Source: Bursaphelenchus xylophilus
Taxonomy: Eukaryota; Nematoda; Chromadorea; Rhabditida; Aphelenchoididae
Length of the DNA: 64,000 nt
NCBI GenBank assembly: GCA_904066235.2
Contig: CAJFCV020000006.1
Location: 7,378,001-7,442,000, forward strand
Direction of reading: 5' to 3'
The notes beneath the pieces were generated by a model. The model was not told where the DNA came from and did not search any database. It saw nothing but the letters and a program-made list of their open reading frames with translations. How positions within the stretch are numbered: the first letter of the stretch is position 1; every line of letters begins with the position of its first letter. Both the position numbers and the translations under genes were made by a program. Positions 12,926 to 28,000 of this stretch are shown in pieces.

Positions 12926-13909
12926 ATGGATGCACAAGTGTCCTCGTCATCATCGCAGGTTTTAAATGATAACGGCGTTCCACTGATAGCGACATCAACA
13001 GTGGTTTATCCATCGCATGAATACGACCAAACCCTATCTCAACATAGAGTTCCGAGAAGTGAAGTGAGTTGCGGTTTATTTTATTTATACGTTTAGGTTG
13101 TTTCCACGTCTGAAGTATACAGTTCGAATAGCCGGCTAGTGCAGCAGAATACTTTGACCCAAAGATTGATGCAAAGGTCAACAAAGCAGCTAAAGAAGTC
13201 GCCAAAACTTAGCAAGTCATACAAACAACCACGTCATGTGACTTCAGCAAAAGTTATGGAACTTAGGAAGGCATTAGATCTGTCGAAGTACATTAAGCAA
13301 GTTGAGAGTTTGATAATGCAACCCATAAAGTAAGTTGTAGTTTGTTGTATTTTTGAAGGTTGGTTATGAGAAGTTTAATTTAGCGTTTCAGAATTCCAAG
13401 TACAGTCAGTTTCGGCATGAATAAGCGCCGAAAGATGCCGTCAAAACCTAAACAGGATCTTCTTTCCATAAAGGTAAAAGAGAAATGAATTATATGTGAG
13501 AGCTGATTTCCTTCTCAATATACTTCATTTGTATACTTTGTAAGGATATGAGGTGATTTATTCATGTTTTATTATAATTTAGGATGTTTGGAGGGACGCA
13601 GATCAGCGCAGGAATGAGATGAAGGAATTTTATAACACCAGATGTATAGATTCGGATCGAGAATTTCTTCTGAATCTTCTGTTGGATGAATCCGACGAAG
13701 AATCAGATTCTGAGCAAATCACAGAGGAGGACTTTGCCTTCATGTTAGAACATCGTCGTGAAGCTAAGAAGTTGATGAAGGCCTATCATCATGATTATCT
13801 GAATACTCAGTATCAATATTATAGCAGTGGAATGTTAAGTGAAACTGACAGGTATATGGACGCCAAAAGGAAGATATTGGACATACATGAGGACATGATG
13901 TTTGAATAG
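12926..13909 (+). CDS. Unrecognised protein, probably nuclear
   Basis: Four exons (12926-13063, 13097-13329, 13392-13473, 13583-13909) join in phase to 259 aa. The first intron is 33 bp. I do not recognise the family. The N-terminal 45 residues are Ser-rich; residues ~60-125 are very basic (KQLKKSPKLSKSYKQPRH; then NKRRKMPSKPKQ), suggesting nuclear localisation or nucleic-acid binding. The C-terminal half is acidic then helical, with DESDEESDSEQITEEDF and YHHDYLNTQYQYYSSG. No signal peptide or membrane segment. The ROCK gene starts 178 bp downstream on the same strand, so the two may share an operon. Confidence 0.6.
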
Positions 13910-14087
13910 TGTATAAAATAAATATAAATTATTATCAGAATTTTTTCCCCAACGTCGTTCCATTTCGACTGTTACTGAGTAATATTTAATTGTATTTTTA
14001 AGTGCAAAAAACATTGTTTTAGGTGGATTAGAAAAAGGGATACGTTGTGCTTAACAGAAGAGGGGAGGTCTCCCTATTGTCGACTAA

Positions 14088-17512
<3,425 letters not shown>

Positions 17513-17845
17513 GCTTTGTATGTAGTTCCATATGGTTGTAATCAGGCTTCTCACTTCTGCTCTCCCTCCATTCATTCCTCTGTTTCTTTCTCTCCGCCAA
17601 CCGATCTTCCAAAGTTTTATGTGTATCCAAAGTTGGGTCAAGTAATTATTGTCTTACTATTGGTTATCTATTATTAGTTCCATATCCTTTCGTATATTTT
17701 GTCTTTTCTTGCATTTCTTCCGTGTCGAACGTGTTCAATGCCATTTAATTTGCGTTTATAATAAATTTAATTTATTATATTCATCGGACGAAAGTTAAAC
17801 AACCGCTTTAAATTTAGCACAGCTTATTTATTCGACAGAACTGTT
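17513..17845. other. ROCK 3' flank; possible antisense exon
   Basis: On the minus strand 17440-17630 reads as a protein-like sequence (THKTLEDRLAERKKQRNEWR and onward) with codon use like a real exon, overlapping the last ROCK exon in antisense. It may belong to the minus-strand candidate at 17846-18140 or be chance. AATAAA-like signals are near 17760. Confidence 0.3.
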
Positions 17846-18140
17846 TTAAGGGCTATGCCTTTCTTTGCTCAGTCTTTCTTTGCTCAGTCTTTCTTTGCTC
17901 GGTCTTTCTTTGCTCAGCTTTGGAGGTCGGACTGGTTTACATTTCGAAGGCGTGTCCTTTCCATTGGCCACCTTCTTCCACATACTGGGACCTTTGGTCT
18001 TCCTATAATTTCTTCCGGATGTCTTTGTCCTGATGTCCAACATATTTTCCGATTTTGGTCCTCCTTTGGTTTTCGGGTTCATCTTTTCGGCTGATAGACC
18101 ACCCCTTGGATTCTTCGGTTTTCGTTTATTTTTGATTTGA
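17846..18140 (-). CDS. Possible terminal exon of a basic repeat protein
   Basis: A minus-strand frame opens after a TTTCAG acceptor at about 18147 and runs to a stop at 17846. It encodes about 97 very basic residues with a KKIYQIKNKRKPKNPRGG start and a C-terminal SKER pentapeptide repeated four times. The repeat is a 15-bp tandem array kept in frame, which favours translation. The family is unknown and no convincing upstream exon was found; exons could be at 18202-18429, where a transposon end intrudes. Treat as tentative. Confidence 0.35.
17858..17918. repeat. 15-bp tandem repeat, four units
   Basis: The unit TCTTTCTTTGCTCAG is repeated about four times with one substitution. On the minus strand it encodes the pentapeptide LSKER, so the array is coding-compatible. 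Confidence 0.8.
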
Positions 18141-18729
18141 TAAATTTTTTTTCTGAAACGAAATTAATGTAAGAAAAACGATTAATTACACATTGGGGTT
18201 GTTAATAAGTAGGGTTCGGACGGGGCATATACCCAAATTCCCGCGACGTCGGAATCGCAGGGTAGTACGATCTTTCATCACTAACTCCGATGAGTCCCTT
18301 ATTACTTTTTCTAAAACAAAAAGGTCGTCGTTGCCGCTTTGGGCGTGATTTTAACGAGAAAAAGAGCGCTGCGAGAATACGAGTTGCTTGAGGGCACACG
18401 CCGAATTTGGTGGTAAAAAGTATACTCACCGTCCTTATAGGTCCCTAAATAGTGTTTTAAGATAACTGAACGATGCCGTTTACTCAAAGTGACCGAGAAA
18501 ACTTTACTTATTGTAGGTGGTCAGAAAGTTGTGTCCACCAATTTTTGGGAAATCTGCATAGCTCGCCTAAGGACAGAGACACGAAAAGTATTTCTATGTG
18601 GCAGATTCTGCCTGTCATGACTAGTATACATGCCAAGTTTCAAAGTGATTGCGTTTTCGGGAGTATAGATCGGACCCTGTTTTGTCCACAAGATTTTTTT
18701 ACCCCCAGGCCCTACATGTCATAATCTTA

Positions 18730-19178
18730 CAGGGGAAGTACTTCAAGTGTGACGCTCAGATTTTTTTTAAATTTTGCACGCACATCGGGTATGGACTAAA
18801 TATCAATTCCTGAAAGTTTTAGCTCGCGCTTTGCGGGCGCCGCCGAGATATCGAACGATCTTTGCCGCCGAGAGAGCACGCTCAACGTGGAGAGCGGTCA
18901 GAGAGAAAACCGTTTTTTGGCCATAACTTTGGCAGTTTCGTGCGGAAAAATTTGATTTTTTGTAGAAACATTATCCTTTACAGTTGAAATAGGCATGAAA
19001 CTTTTCGTGCCGAAATTCGGCAAAAAGTCCTAAAATTTCGCCGACTTTCGATCTAAAAATCTCGGTTGTTTCTGCAAAGCGCGAGCTAGGATTCCCGCAT
19101 ATATCTTAGAAAAAATTATTCTAAATTTGTGCCAAGTTTCATCAAAATCTGAGCGTCACACTTCAAGTACTTCCCTTG
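18730..19178. mobile_element. 449-bp palindromic element with TTA target duplication
   Basis: Left end CAGGGGAAGTACTTCAAGTG, right end mirrored (CACTTCAAGTACTTCCCTTG). TTA occurs at 18727-18729 and 19179-19181. The interior has further mirrored blocks (AGCTCGCGCTTTGC at 18823, its complement near 19075). A second copy, split by another insertion, lies at 60625-62518. No coding capacity. Confidence 0.75.
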
Positions 19179-19416
19179 TTAGTAGAATCCCGTGGAGCCT
19201 TGACAAAGCTTAAGCGAATCGTTGCAAACGCGGACAGCCTCATAATTTCGGCCCGGATATACCTTCTGGTTCGATTGGCTCAATGGTTTCTATTTTTTAC
19301 AGTCCGTAGGCCGCACGAAACTCACAAAATTTATGGAAAAAATTACCCAAAACAAGAAGAGGTTTCGAGTGGCCCATCCTGTACAGATATCATATCCTAA
19401 GTTTCAATTCCGTAAC

Positions 19417-21120
19417 TTACTTTTTAGCATTTTCAATTGTTACAATTACATCATGGATTTTCATTCTTTTCGCGGGATTGGTATCGAGCGTCTTCGCGAG
19501 AATATCTTTCACAAAAGATGGTGCCCAGTCGGGCATTGCCAAGGTAGATCCCTTTTTTATGACCTGTAATTGTATGACGAATACTGTAACATTTACTAAA
19601 ATAACATTACCTCCTGTCTGATCTGAGTTCCCATCCATCCTGGATATGGATCAGCGCCATTGTTAAATATTTCCCAAAGCAGGACTCCATAGGCCCAGAC
19701 ATCGGCAGCAGTTGTAAAGATTTGTGAAACAAACACTTCTGGGGCCAATGATCTTAACGGAGCTTTCTCTCCTGGGTCAACCTTCAGAGTCACCGCTCGT
19801 CGAGAGAGACCGAAGTCACTGATCTTCAAAATTTTATTGCCATATAGACAGTTCCGAGCAGCGATATCTCTAAAGGAGACTATACCCAGCAGTCAGTTTA
19901 TACCTGTGTAAAATACCATGACGATGAATGTGATTTAAGCCTCGGGCTGCATCGTATGCCATCTGAATTCGGTCATCAATAGTGATTCCAATGTTTCTCG
20001 CTTTAAGGTAACTGTCCAGAGCTCCTCCTTGAACGAATTCCATGAGGATCATCAAGGGTTCGTGGTCAGCAGAGACTCCGTAGCATCTGACAATGTTTTC
20101 ATGTCTCAGCATCCTCATCAGTCTGGCCTCATTCATGATCTCCTCGATCTTGTCTTTTGTCATTAGAGTAAATTTCATCTGAAAATGGAGACTCTACAGT
20201 TGTTGAAATCACTACTTACAGTCTTGACGGCCACCTCAAGTTCGTTTTCTCCATTTCTGGGTTTAATTTTTCCAAAATATACTTGACCAAAGGCTCCATT
20301 ACCGATCGGCTTAATGCACACGACTTGGTCTGGACTGAACTCCCAGTCCTGACGACAAACGGGCTTGTTGAGGATGACCGGTGGGTTCCCAAATGGGATT
20401 TTCTTCAGGAGATAATGGTTGACGAGGCTGATTATACTTGGGAACGAGAGGTCCTTGGTTAACCTGAACTTTCCTTCGTTGGAATGAATGAGGAAGTGTT
20501 CCACATGTTGTCTACCTCCCATCACTGACAGACACATCTAAATTCACATTTGACGATTGTCTTGTCATACTAACTTGACGATTTCCATTGTCAGAGATGG
20601 AAGTGACACGAAGAAGGAAGTCTCCAGGCTCCTTCAGCATCAGATTGATGTCTTCTCGAGGGATAAGTCTGTAAGGGAATGTTTTATATTGTCGTGCTCA
20701 CCCATGATTGTAATCCTTTTCGTTAATCCCGTTCTCTCCCACATCCATGATTTTGACATGTTCCTCGAGTTGAATGGGGTCATTCCCGTCGATCTGGGGC
20801 TCTCCTTCTTCGCCTGGATCAATGGCCGAGCCGGTGGGAACCTTCTCGAACGACGGATTGGTCGGTCTGAAGATGATGTGACCATTCTTGTCCACTGGAT
20901 GCACAACCTGATTGAAGGAGTCGTCGATGGGAAGGAATTCCTCGTTTGGATTCTCGAATGGATCGTATCCTATGCTGACACCCGGAGGCAATTTTATGTC
21001 AATTTTTAGGTTTGCTGTAGAACCTCTTACCCTAAAAATAGTAAAGATGATAGTGTTGATTAGATAATAGAAAACAGACGCTTTGGTACCAGGCGACTGT
21101 GCCCCATTAAAACTCATCAC
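19417..21120 (-). CDS. Fer/Fps-type non-receptor tyrosine kinase with SH2 domain
   Basis: Six exons: 20702-21120, 20575-20668, 20220-20537, 19904-20178, 19611-19869, 19417-19563; 503 aa in phase. Residues ~140 region unrecognised and acidic; then an SH2 domain (HGLIPREDI, GDFLLRVTS with the phosphotyrosine-binding Arg, HFLIHSNEGKF), then a tyrosine kinase: IGNGAFGQVYFGK loop, VAVKT lysine, EARLMRMLRHENIV, HRDIAARNC catalytic loop, SDFGLSR, LAPEV, DVWAYGVLLWE. The order SH2-kinase without SH3 or F-BAR is that of the expanded nematode Fer-like kinases, linked in C. elegans to germline and sperm functions. The first exon may include an unrecognised intron: its N-terminus reads like a hydrophobic stretch, and the true start is uncertain. 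The last intron-like GTAAGT at the stop codon could hide one more exon. Confidence 0.8.
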
Positions 21121-21857
21121 AGAGAGAGAGAATATGACCGTCCTGCAGAATCTCTGAATGACAAATGAATTGAGATGAGCGTATTTGGGTCAGAAAATAA
21201 AAAAAAACTATTTTTACCGTAATTGAAAGGGGAGTCAATACAAAAGTTTTGTGAATTTTATTTTATAGGGTGTACTTTATTTTTTAATATCTTTGCTGTC
21301 TTACGTCATGACGCGTCATAGTTAATATTAAATTCACATTTTCCCGTAAGGTTACTTCTTCCTTTGTCTCATAAGCTTGTTGAAGTTTCATACTCCAAAA
21401 CACACCGGAGAGCGAGGTTTCTGTTTTATGATCTTTCTTCTGTTTGTCCTTTCCCGCATCGATTGATAACAATTGGGTTCTGCTTTCCGGATTTGTGTAA
21501 ACGAATAAGGAAACCACAGGCCCGGGTGTTGTCCATGTACATAAACACGTGTCTTTTTACACATTTTCCTTTGTTCAAACTGCTTTTTTCCCGACGTTGA
21601 CCTAGCCGTATTTGACCGCGTATTTGTGTTTAATGTCATGCAAATGCTCAGGGTATTCGAAAGTTGTATTGCTGAGTATAAAATGTATTATACGAGTCCA
21701 ACGTCTGTTAATTCTTCGCTCTCTGAACTTGCAAATGAAGCCGTGAAGGACGAGGGAGCGACGGGAAGAGAGTTTACTCTCGTCTCTTCCATTTTTATTT
21801 TATATTTCTGTCGCGATTTAATCGAATCTTTCCGTTAGAAACCTTTTTCCTCAGGTC
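21121..21857. other. Divergent promoter region
   Basis: It separates the minus-strand kinase and the plus-strand nuclear receptor. An open frame at 21626-21838 has no recognisable domain. A TTTTTCCTCAG tract ending at 21854, three bases before the receptor ATG, is a plausible trans-splice acceptor. Confidence 0.4.
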
Positions 21858-23258
21858 ATGACATTGGAGTTAGACAAGGCTTCTGACAAGGCCTACAGTT
21901 CTCCCGGCTCTTCCAATGGATCTTCTAAGGATTTCTGCGAAGTTTGTGGCGCCATTCCGGCTTCTATGCACTTTGGGACGAATGCATGCAGACCTTGTAT
22001 GACTTAATATGTTTTTAAATATTATTCATTTTGTGTTTTAGGTGCTGCTTTCTTTCGCCGGTCTGTTGTCCTAAAGAGGAAGTACAAATGCAAATTTGGT
22101 GGGACTTGTCCAGTTAATAAAAGTAGATCTTTGAAATCATATGATATTTATTATGGAATAATGATGACAATTAAACTTCTGATTACAGATGTCCGATCAG
22201 TTTGCGCGCACTGTCGCTACAACAAATGTCTAAGTGCTGGAATGGACACTCAAAGTAAGACTGATTTGTTATGTAATATTATTATTAATATAGGTATTCG
22301 ATATCCATTCGATCTGATTGGCCCGAAAAAAGAGCGGATATCTCCATCAGTGAATACAAAACAAACAGTGTCAATACTAAACAACATCACTGTAGGGTAT
22401 AAGAAGTTCATTGAAGATACCAAGGTCCTTTACTTTGCATGTCATCCAGAAGATCTCTTTAATGATAACATCAAATTCCGACAGTCTACTGTTCTCGAAC
22501 ACATTCATTTTGAGCGGGCCTTATTAATATACGTCCTCAAAATGTTGAATGATTACTTTCATCCATATAATTCAATACCCAAACAAGAGCAGGTAGGGGA
22601 ACATCAAACAGCAAAAATGTTTCATGGCATTACGGTCAACTTATGTTTTAGATTCGGATATTCGAAGTGTTTCAATATCAATTTGTTAAACTGAATCAAT
22701 GTTATTTGAATACGAAATACTTTCCGGAAGACGATAGCAAATTATTTTTACATTACGGTAGTTACATCAACAAAGACGAGATCGATCATTTCTTTTCAAC
22801 GGACAAAGATGTTCAGATGTCCGTCAAGTAAGCCGTCAATACCATTAGATAGGGTTTATTTAACAATATCACTTTAGATCATTCCGACCATTGCACATGA
22901 AGATGTACAGAATAGCACAGAAGTATAAATTGATGAAGGTTGATGCCGTGGAGACTGCAGCCATGGCTGGGATCGTGTTATGGAGAGAAGGTAGGCGGTA
23001 TGTTACGGGACGGTAAACATTTTAGCCAACTTCTTATATCCGGACAAAAGATACGAAGATATGATGCAGCAGATTTACTCCGACCTGGCCATTTATTGCA
23101 AGAAAAAATGCGATGATCAGAACCAACGATACGTCTCGATTGTTTGTTTGTTACGGTACTTTGAAGAGTTTGCGCAAGTCCTCAGCGAAAGTACTTTGAT
23201 GGGGTCGTTGATGCACGACCATTACATTTTCGGATTGAATAAGGATATCTTCAAGTAA
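21858..23258 (+). CDS. Nuclear hormone receptor, nematode supplementary type
   Basis: Seven exons: 21858-21996, 22042-22122, 22189-22254, 22294-22592, 22652-22827, 22878-22990, 23026-23258; 368 aa. DNA-binding domain at residues ~27-95: first zinc finger CEVCG...CRPC with P-box ACRPCAAFFRR, second finger CPVNK...CAHCRYNKC. The rest is a ligand-binding domain, with helices such as FRPLHMKMYRIAQKYKLM, ending GLNKDIF, the place of the activation helix. P-box CAAFFRR is that of the nematode receptors expanded from an HNF4-like ancestor; ligand unknown. The ATG follows a likely splice acceptor directly. An alternative last splice at 23254 into 23328-23412 would add 28 residues and overlap the next gene in antisense; I prefer the TAA at 23256 because it ends at the usual position. 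Confidence 0.85.
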
Positions 23259-23361
23259 GAATACCAACCAAACTGTTTGTACATTTCTTTTCAAATTTTA
23301 TTAAATGGACATCAATAATTTTGTAAGATTCTCGCTCATTGTGATGAAAGAGTATTCGAGT

Positions 23362-23829
23362 CTACACAATAGGGGAAGAAGTAGTGGTTACGATGCCTCC
23401 AGGGACAGTTAAGATCTTCTGAAAGTAACAAAAGGTTCGTTTATAACTACCTGAACAGCCTCCCGTTCTTGTTCTCGAGTAAGACTGGTGTTTTGTCTGA
23501 TCTCATCGATTGCCGGATTTACAGTAGGATTTCTCTGAGCCTTGTAGGCATTTAATCCCCGTGTAGCAAGCAAGTTCTTCACCTGTTCGTACTCTTCCTT
23601 AAAAAGTAGTAATCTAAACGATTAGATTTACCTGGAAACCTTCTGGTTGTTTGGCTGCCCACACATCCAATCTTTCCATTACTTGGGCCTTGGTCAGGTT
23701 CTTGTTGTCAATGATCTGATGCATCTCGGCTTGTGCCTCATCGGGAATCGATTTAACGAAATGCCAGAGATCGATGGCTGCGACAGCCGCAACCCATAAA
23801 TAGAGAATTGCCACAGGGAAAGACTTCAT
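23362..23829 (-). CDS. SXP/RAL-2 family (DUF148) secreted protein
   Basis: Exons 23632-23829, 23451-23597, 23362-23418 join in frame to 133 aa. A signal peptide is clear (MKSFPVAILYLWVAAVAA). The mature part is helical and has the family pattern: EMHQIIDNKNLTKAQVMERL, WAAKQPEG, then a second helix pair ending LTREQEREAV. This nematode-specific family is secreted and known as parasite antigens and calcium/magnesium-binding proteins in some species; the role here is unknown. The gene is tail to tail with the nuclear receptor, with ~100 bp between stop codons. Short for the family, which usually has a longer C-terminal tail. Confidence 0.7.
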
Positions 23830-24084
23830 AACCAAAAAAAGGCAAAAACTTGTTGTCAAACCTTTCTTTCATTTATATAAACCATGGAAACAGAGACAGG
23901 TGATTCACACCCAAACAGGTGGATTTGGGTTTCATTCCACAACCAAGTTTATCCCACGACCAAAGCAGTGAACATGTTTATTGTGCAATATATCTATTAT
24001 TTACAATTCTGAAGTTAGTATTGCGAAAACTTTTTTGTTAAATCATACAAGGATATAAGTGATTATAAGTCAGCGTAAGCATTT

Positions 24085-25910
24085 CTATCGACGTGCAGAT
24101 CTAAAGTTTTTTGGGGCAATCAGCCGAGAGGGGGTTCGAGAAGGTGTAATATAGGTGGGTTTGGGCGAGGAAGACATCGGCCCTGGAGTCTAAAACAAAA
24201 CTTATGTTCAGGCAGAATGGACGAATGTTACCTTGGAGATCGGTTCAATAGCAGAGACACTCGAGGATCTCCTTTTTTTCGCGCGAATTACTCCAACTGT
24301 TTGAGGCGTCTGCAACCTTTTCCTGGGGGATTGCACTTTCTGAGGACTATAAGAACTTCCGAATCTTTGTTCCATTTTCAGCTGTTCTTCACGAGTTTTC
24401 TTCTACAATCGCAAAATCCATATTCAAAAGTAATACCCACCTTGACAACCTTTTCATTTTCTTTTTCCGCCCCCTTCTTTGAAATTAAGTCTTGGACAAA
24501 GTCAAAGGCCGGCATGCCATTTAATGTGACACTTGGGGAATTCTCACTCTGAACTTGCAGTTCTTCCAATACCTTGTTCAACTTTATCTTCAGGATCTTC
24601 TGTTGTTTCAGAGCTCGATTCAAACATCCACCTCGGTTTTTCCTGTAAGCCTCAGTCTTCATCTCTTCTTCCAATGCTTCCAATGACTCGAAAGTGTTGA
24701 ACCATTCATAAAACTTGTCGTAAATGGGTTTGCCTGTCTCATATCTTTCCCTGAGTCGTTCCAAATCGACTCGCATCTTGTTTAAATCATCATCGGTGTG
24801 GTTTTCTAAAAAATATATAGAAAAGACTATTGATTTACCAGGCAAAAATTCCGCGTCATACGCATCGATGACTTCTCGAGCATAACACTTCTGGGACAGC
24901 TCCTTCAGCTCTTCATAGATCTCCGCATATTCGAACTCGATTGTCTCGAGCCACTTTTGATATTCATTTTCAAACTAAACTATTATTATTTTGCAAAAAA
25001 ACAGGTGCTACCTTCTGTAGCAGATTCTCAAACTGTGAAATGTATGTTTCGCTTAAAGGAACTCGATGCTTCGATTGGAAGTCCAAACTCAACAATTCCT
25101 TCTCAAATTCTTCCAAAGAAATATTCTTGACCACTTGGTTCATCTTGTTAGCCTTGTTTTGAAGCAAGACAAGTTCCTGCAATCGCTGCTCCAGCAATTT
25201 TTTTTTCTCTTTCTTCAACTCGATAATGCTTTCAACAATTTCTGGAGACAAAATCTAAAGAAAAATAATACAAGGGTAATCTGAAACTCACTCTATCCTC
25301 GACTCCCTCAAATACAGGAACCTCTTCATCTAGGTTGTTGCAGATTTGAGCTAACTCGTCGTATACGCTAAGCTGTTTGGCCATCTTCCTATCCTTCAAG
25401 ACCTTCAACTTCTCCAAGTCCTTTCTTAGAGCCTTAAGAAGAGCAACAGACAAAGGTTTGTAATCTTTCACTCTAAATTCTGGTTCGTGAAGTTCTTCCC
25501 TGATAGAATTGTTCATTGTCAGAGCTGACTTGATGTCTGTTTCGACACCCTTTACCATTTCTTCTTCGCTTTCAACCTAAAATACTCAATAAAAAACGGA
25601 AAAACAGGACTTACAATATCATCCAAAAGAGAGAAGAAATGTTCATGGGCTGCTTGAATGCGAAGTTCTCGCGCCCCCTGATCCAATGAAACCTTATTCC
25701 AAAGTGTATCCAACTTATCCATGGCCGCGTGGAGTTTGGAAACTACCACAGCGGTAGCATCGTCTACCGACATTCTAAAGCAATGTGATTAAATCCCAAT
25801 GCATTAAGATTAAAAGCGTTATTCAATACACACCTCCTTTTTCCTCTAGATTTGCCAGGTGATTTGGTAGGACTTATCATTATGGAGATGCGTCTGCGTG
25901 AGAGCTCCAT
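24085..25910 (-). CDS. spd-1: PRC1/Ase1/MAP65 microtubule bundling protein
   Basis: Eight exons: 25834-25910, 25615-25774, 25292-25576, 25012-25254, 24839-24974, 24441-24805, 24232-24402, 24085-24189; 513 aa, phases agree. PRC1 crosslinks antiparallel microtubules in the central spindle for cytokinesis. Most of the protein is helical and coiled coil (LRKDLEKLKVLKDRKMAKQL; LKKEKKKLLEQRLQELVLLQ). The microtubule-binding region has the family mark AYRKNRGGCLNRALKQ (human NRGGNLL). The tail is basic and Ser/Pro-rich (SPRKRLQTP; TPSRTPSRL), the usual target of CDK and polo kinases. A short first exon encodes a Ser-Pro/Arg/Lys-rich leader; translation could also start at the internal Met at 25773. 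A hAT-like element lies just upstream at 25958. Confidence 0.85.
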
Positions 25911-25957
25911 CTTTTGAGACTTGACACGGAAATTTATCACTTTCTAGATCTATACAA

Positions 25958-26503
25958 CAGGGGTGGTCAGCGGGCCGGGCCGGCCCGGCCCGGGCCGGCC
26001 CGGCCCGGCCCAAACGGGCCGGCCGGCCTCAAAAATGGAAAATTACAAACGGGCCGGGCCCGTCACGGGCCGGGCCGGGCCGGGCCGCGGGCCTGGGGTT
26101 TTTCCGGCCCGGCCCGGCCCGTCTAAATTACAATGCCAAACCGTTGGCATTCATTGTTTTCGCGCCGGGAAAATTAATTGATGTTGTTATAGTTGCTGTT
26201 TCTCAAGTTCTAACACGTTTACAAGTCTATAGTTCCATTATAGAACCACAAAACTATCACATTGATCCTTTACTAGCTAGATCAACGCCTTTTTTGCCTC
26301 AGTTTAGATCCCGAGCCTGGGCGCAGTTCGCAGAACCCTCTATAGACGGGCCTGCACGGGCCGGGCCGGGCCGGGCCAGGCCCGTCACGGGCCGGGCCGG
26401 GCCGGGCCTGGAAAAAGACTAGACGGGCCGGGCCGGGCCGGTGATTAGACGGGCCGGGCCGCGGGCCGAAAATCGGAAAAATAGGGTCTGCTGACCACCC
26501 CTG
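25958..26503. mobile_element. hAT-like MITE with GGCCC-rich interior
   Basis: Ends are inverted: CAGGGGTGGTCAGC at the left, GCTGACCACCCCTG at the right. The 8-bp sequence CTATACAA is present exactly at 25950-25957 and 26504-26511. Both features are diagnostic of hAT transposition. The subterminal regions are runs of GGGCC/GGCCC; the centre (26110-26340) is unrelated AT-richer sequence. No transposase. Placed ~50 bp upstream of the PRC1 start codon, so it may affect that promoter. Confidence 0.9.
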
Positions 26504-26729
26504 CTATACAACGGACCCGACAGAAAATGCACAAAATTTTTTTGATGGCGCTGGAAGTGCAAATTCAAAAGTTTTTTTGCGCGGGAGAATGTTCTCGCGT
26601 TGGGACCCATAACATGGAATTGATGACATAAATATTCAATTAGATCAAGTTAATTTATTTATTTTTAGGGGCTTGGCGATTATCTACATTATTAAATATG
26701 CTTAGATACGAGACCTTGTAAACTCTTGA

Positions 26730-27288
26730 TTATTCGACCTTGATGCCAGACTGATGGCAGTACATGAGGACATTCCAGTTGAATAAACAGGTCACATCGG
26801 TACGACTGATGGATGAAATGCCTTCTCCTGCGGGATCACAGAAACGGAGGCATCTATTTCCAACGCCGAGTTTGTTATCCGATAGATTGAGATGTTCGCA
26901 ACACTTTCTGTTGTCCTGGTTTTGGGAAGCACAGTAGAGGACGGTGCTCATGTGTTTAAGATCACATTTTCCGGTCTTCACGGATTGGAGTAGCTGAAAA
27001 CATTAGTATTTAGGCTTTTAATTTTTATACGAACAATATGCTCGTTGCAAACGATATTCTTACCAAATTCCTGGCAGTCAGTTCATCAGTCTCATACTGA
27101 CAAAGCGCCTGACATCCTTCAGGAGCGTACTGGCGACAGCAGTGAGCGAACAGAGAGTCGGCTCTATCTTTAGGGACACACGGAGCATAGTCTGTCTCGG
27201 CAGTGCCACATTTTGGATCCGGTTCTTGAGCTCCAACTACCACAACAACCAAGGCGAACAACAACGGAAGACGCGACATGACCAACAA
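26730..27288 (-). CDS. Secreted DB-module protein
   Basis: Two exons, 27064-27288 and 26730-26993, give 162 aa. The start has a signal peptide (hydrophobic run PLLFALVVVVVGA). The mature protein is cysteine-rich with two CC pairs (AHCCRQYAPEGCQALCQYET and KCCEHLNLSDNK) spaced as in the nematode DB module (PF01682), ending in CLRFCDP and CLFNW. The function of DB proteins is poorly known; C. elegans members include extracellular proteins. A second in-frame ATG at 27279 gives an equally good signal peptide. Intron ~70 bp. Confidence 0.75.
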
Positions 27289-28000
27289 AAACTGCGCGGA
27301 TCAAAACTCTTTGACGCCATTTAAACCACACGGCATCCGGTTCGGAACGGCATCCGCAAAACTCGCAAACGCCTCCGGGTCGTTTCCATCGCTGCGACCT
27401 TTCTGCCTTCGCTTTGTTGCACAACATCTCCGAGTCGAAACCAGATGAAAGTCGGGAAAGAACAGGTTTCAGTGCACGGAATGACACCGTTTCAAGGTTA
27501 CTATCCCGGAAAAGAAAGCATTTTTTGTTGTACTGACCGAAGGTTTTCATAAATTTGGGAAGATTACATGACTACGCAGTTGCAAAATTCAAAACTTTTT
27601 CAAAAAAAAAAAAAATTATTTTGTTTTTTGAACCATTATCAAATTCCCTTTATCACGCCTAAATACCGAAATGATTTTATTTTTAATCTAATGTTTTAAT
27701 CCTTTTAAAGTGTTCTGCAGGAAGTGATGGTTTCGATTCATCCTTTATTATAATTGAAACAGTCCCTGTACCGGTTTCGAGAGTGGACTTCCGCAATTCC
27801 CTTCGTGAGAGCGAAAGCCGAAAGTTTCTTCGCCCGGATGCGGCGAGCGTTTCCGAATCAAACCAGAAGACGCTACAGATCCAGCAACGAGTGCTTATCA
27901 TGTCCGTCGAGATAGCTCCCGCCTCTCCCACTCAAAAGCAGCCATTTAAGTATAAAGGGGTCATTCCCCATCCAATTGTCTCGGCTTTCAGTCGCTAGCC
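27289..28000. other. Divergent promoter region of DB-module and Warthog genes
   Basis: No gene seen. TTTAAGTATAAAGGGG at about 27946-27961 looks like a TATA-box region for the Warthog gene. A CTTTCAG tract ending at 27991, 9 bases before its ATG, is a candidate trans-splice acceptor. Confidence 0.45.

Noticed and set aside
26144..26422. Gly/Pro/Ala-rich frames in the GGCCC region
   Set aside because: Product of simple GC repeats inside a hAT-like MITE; not collagen, since no Gly-X-Y register or signal peptide.
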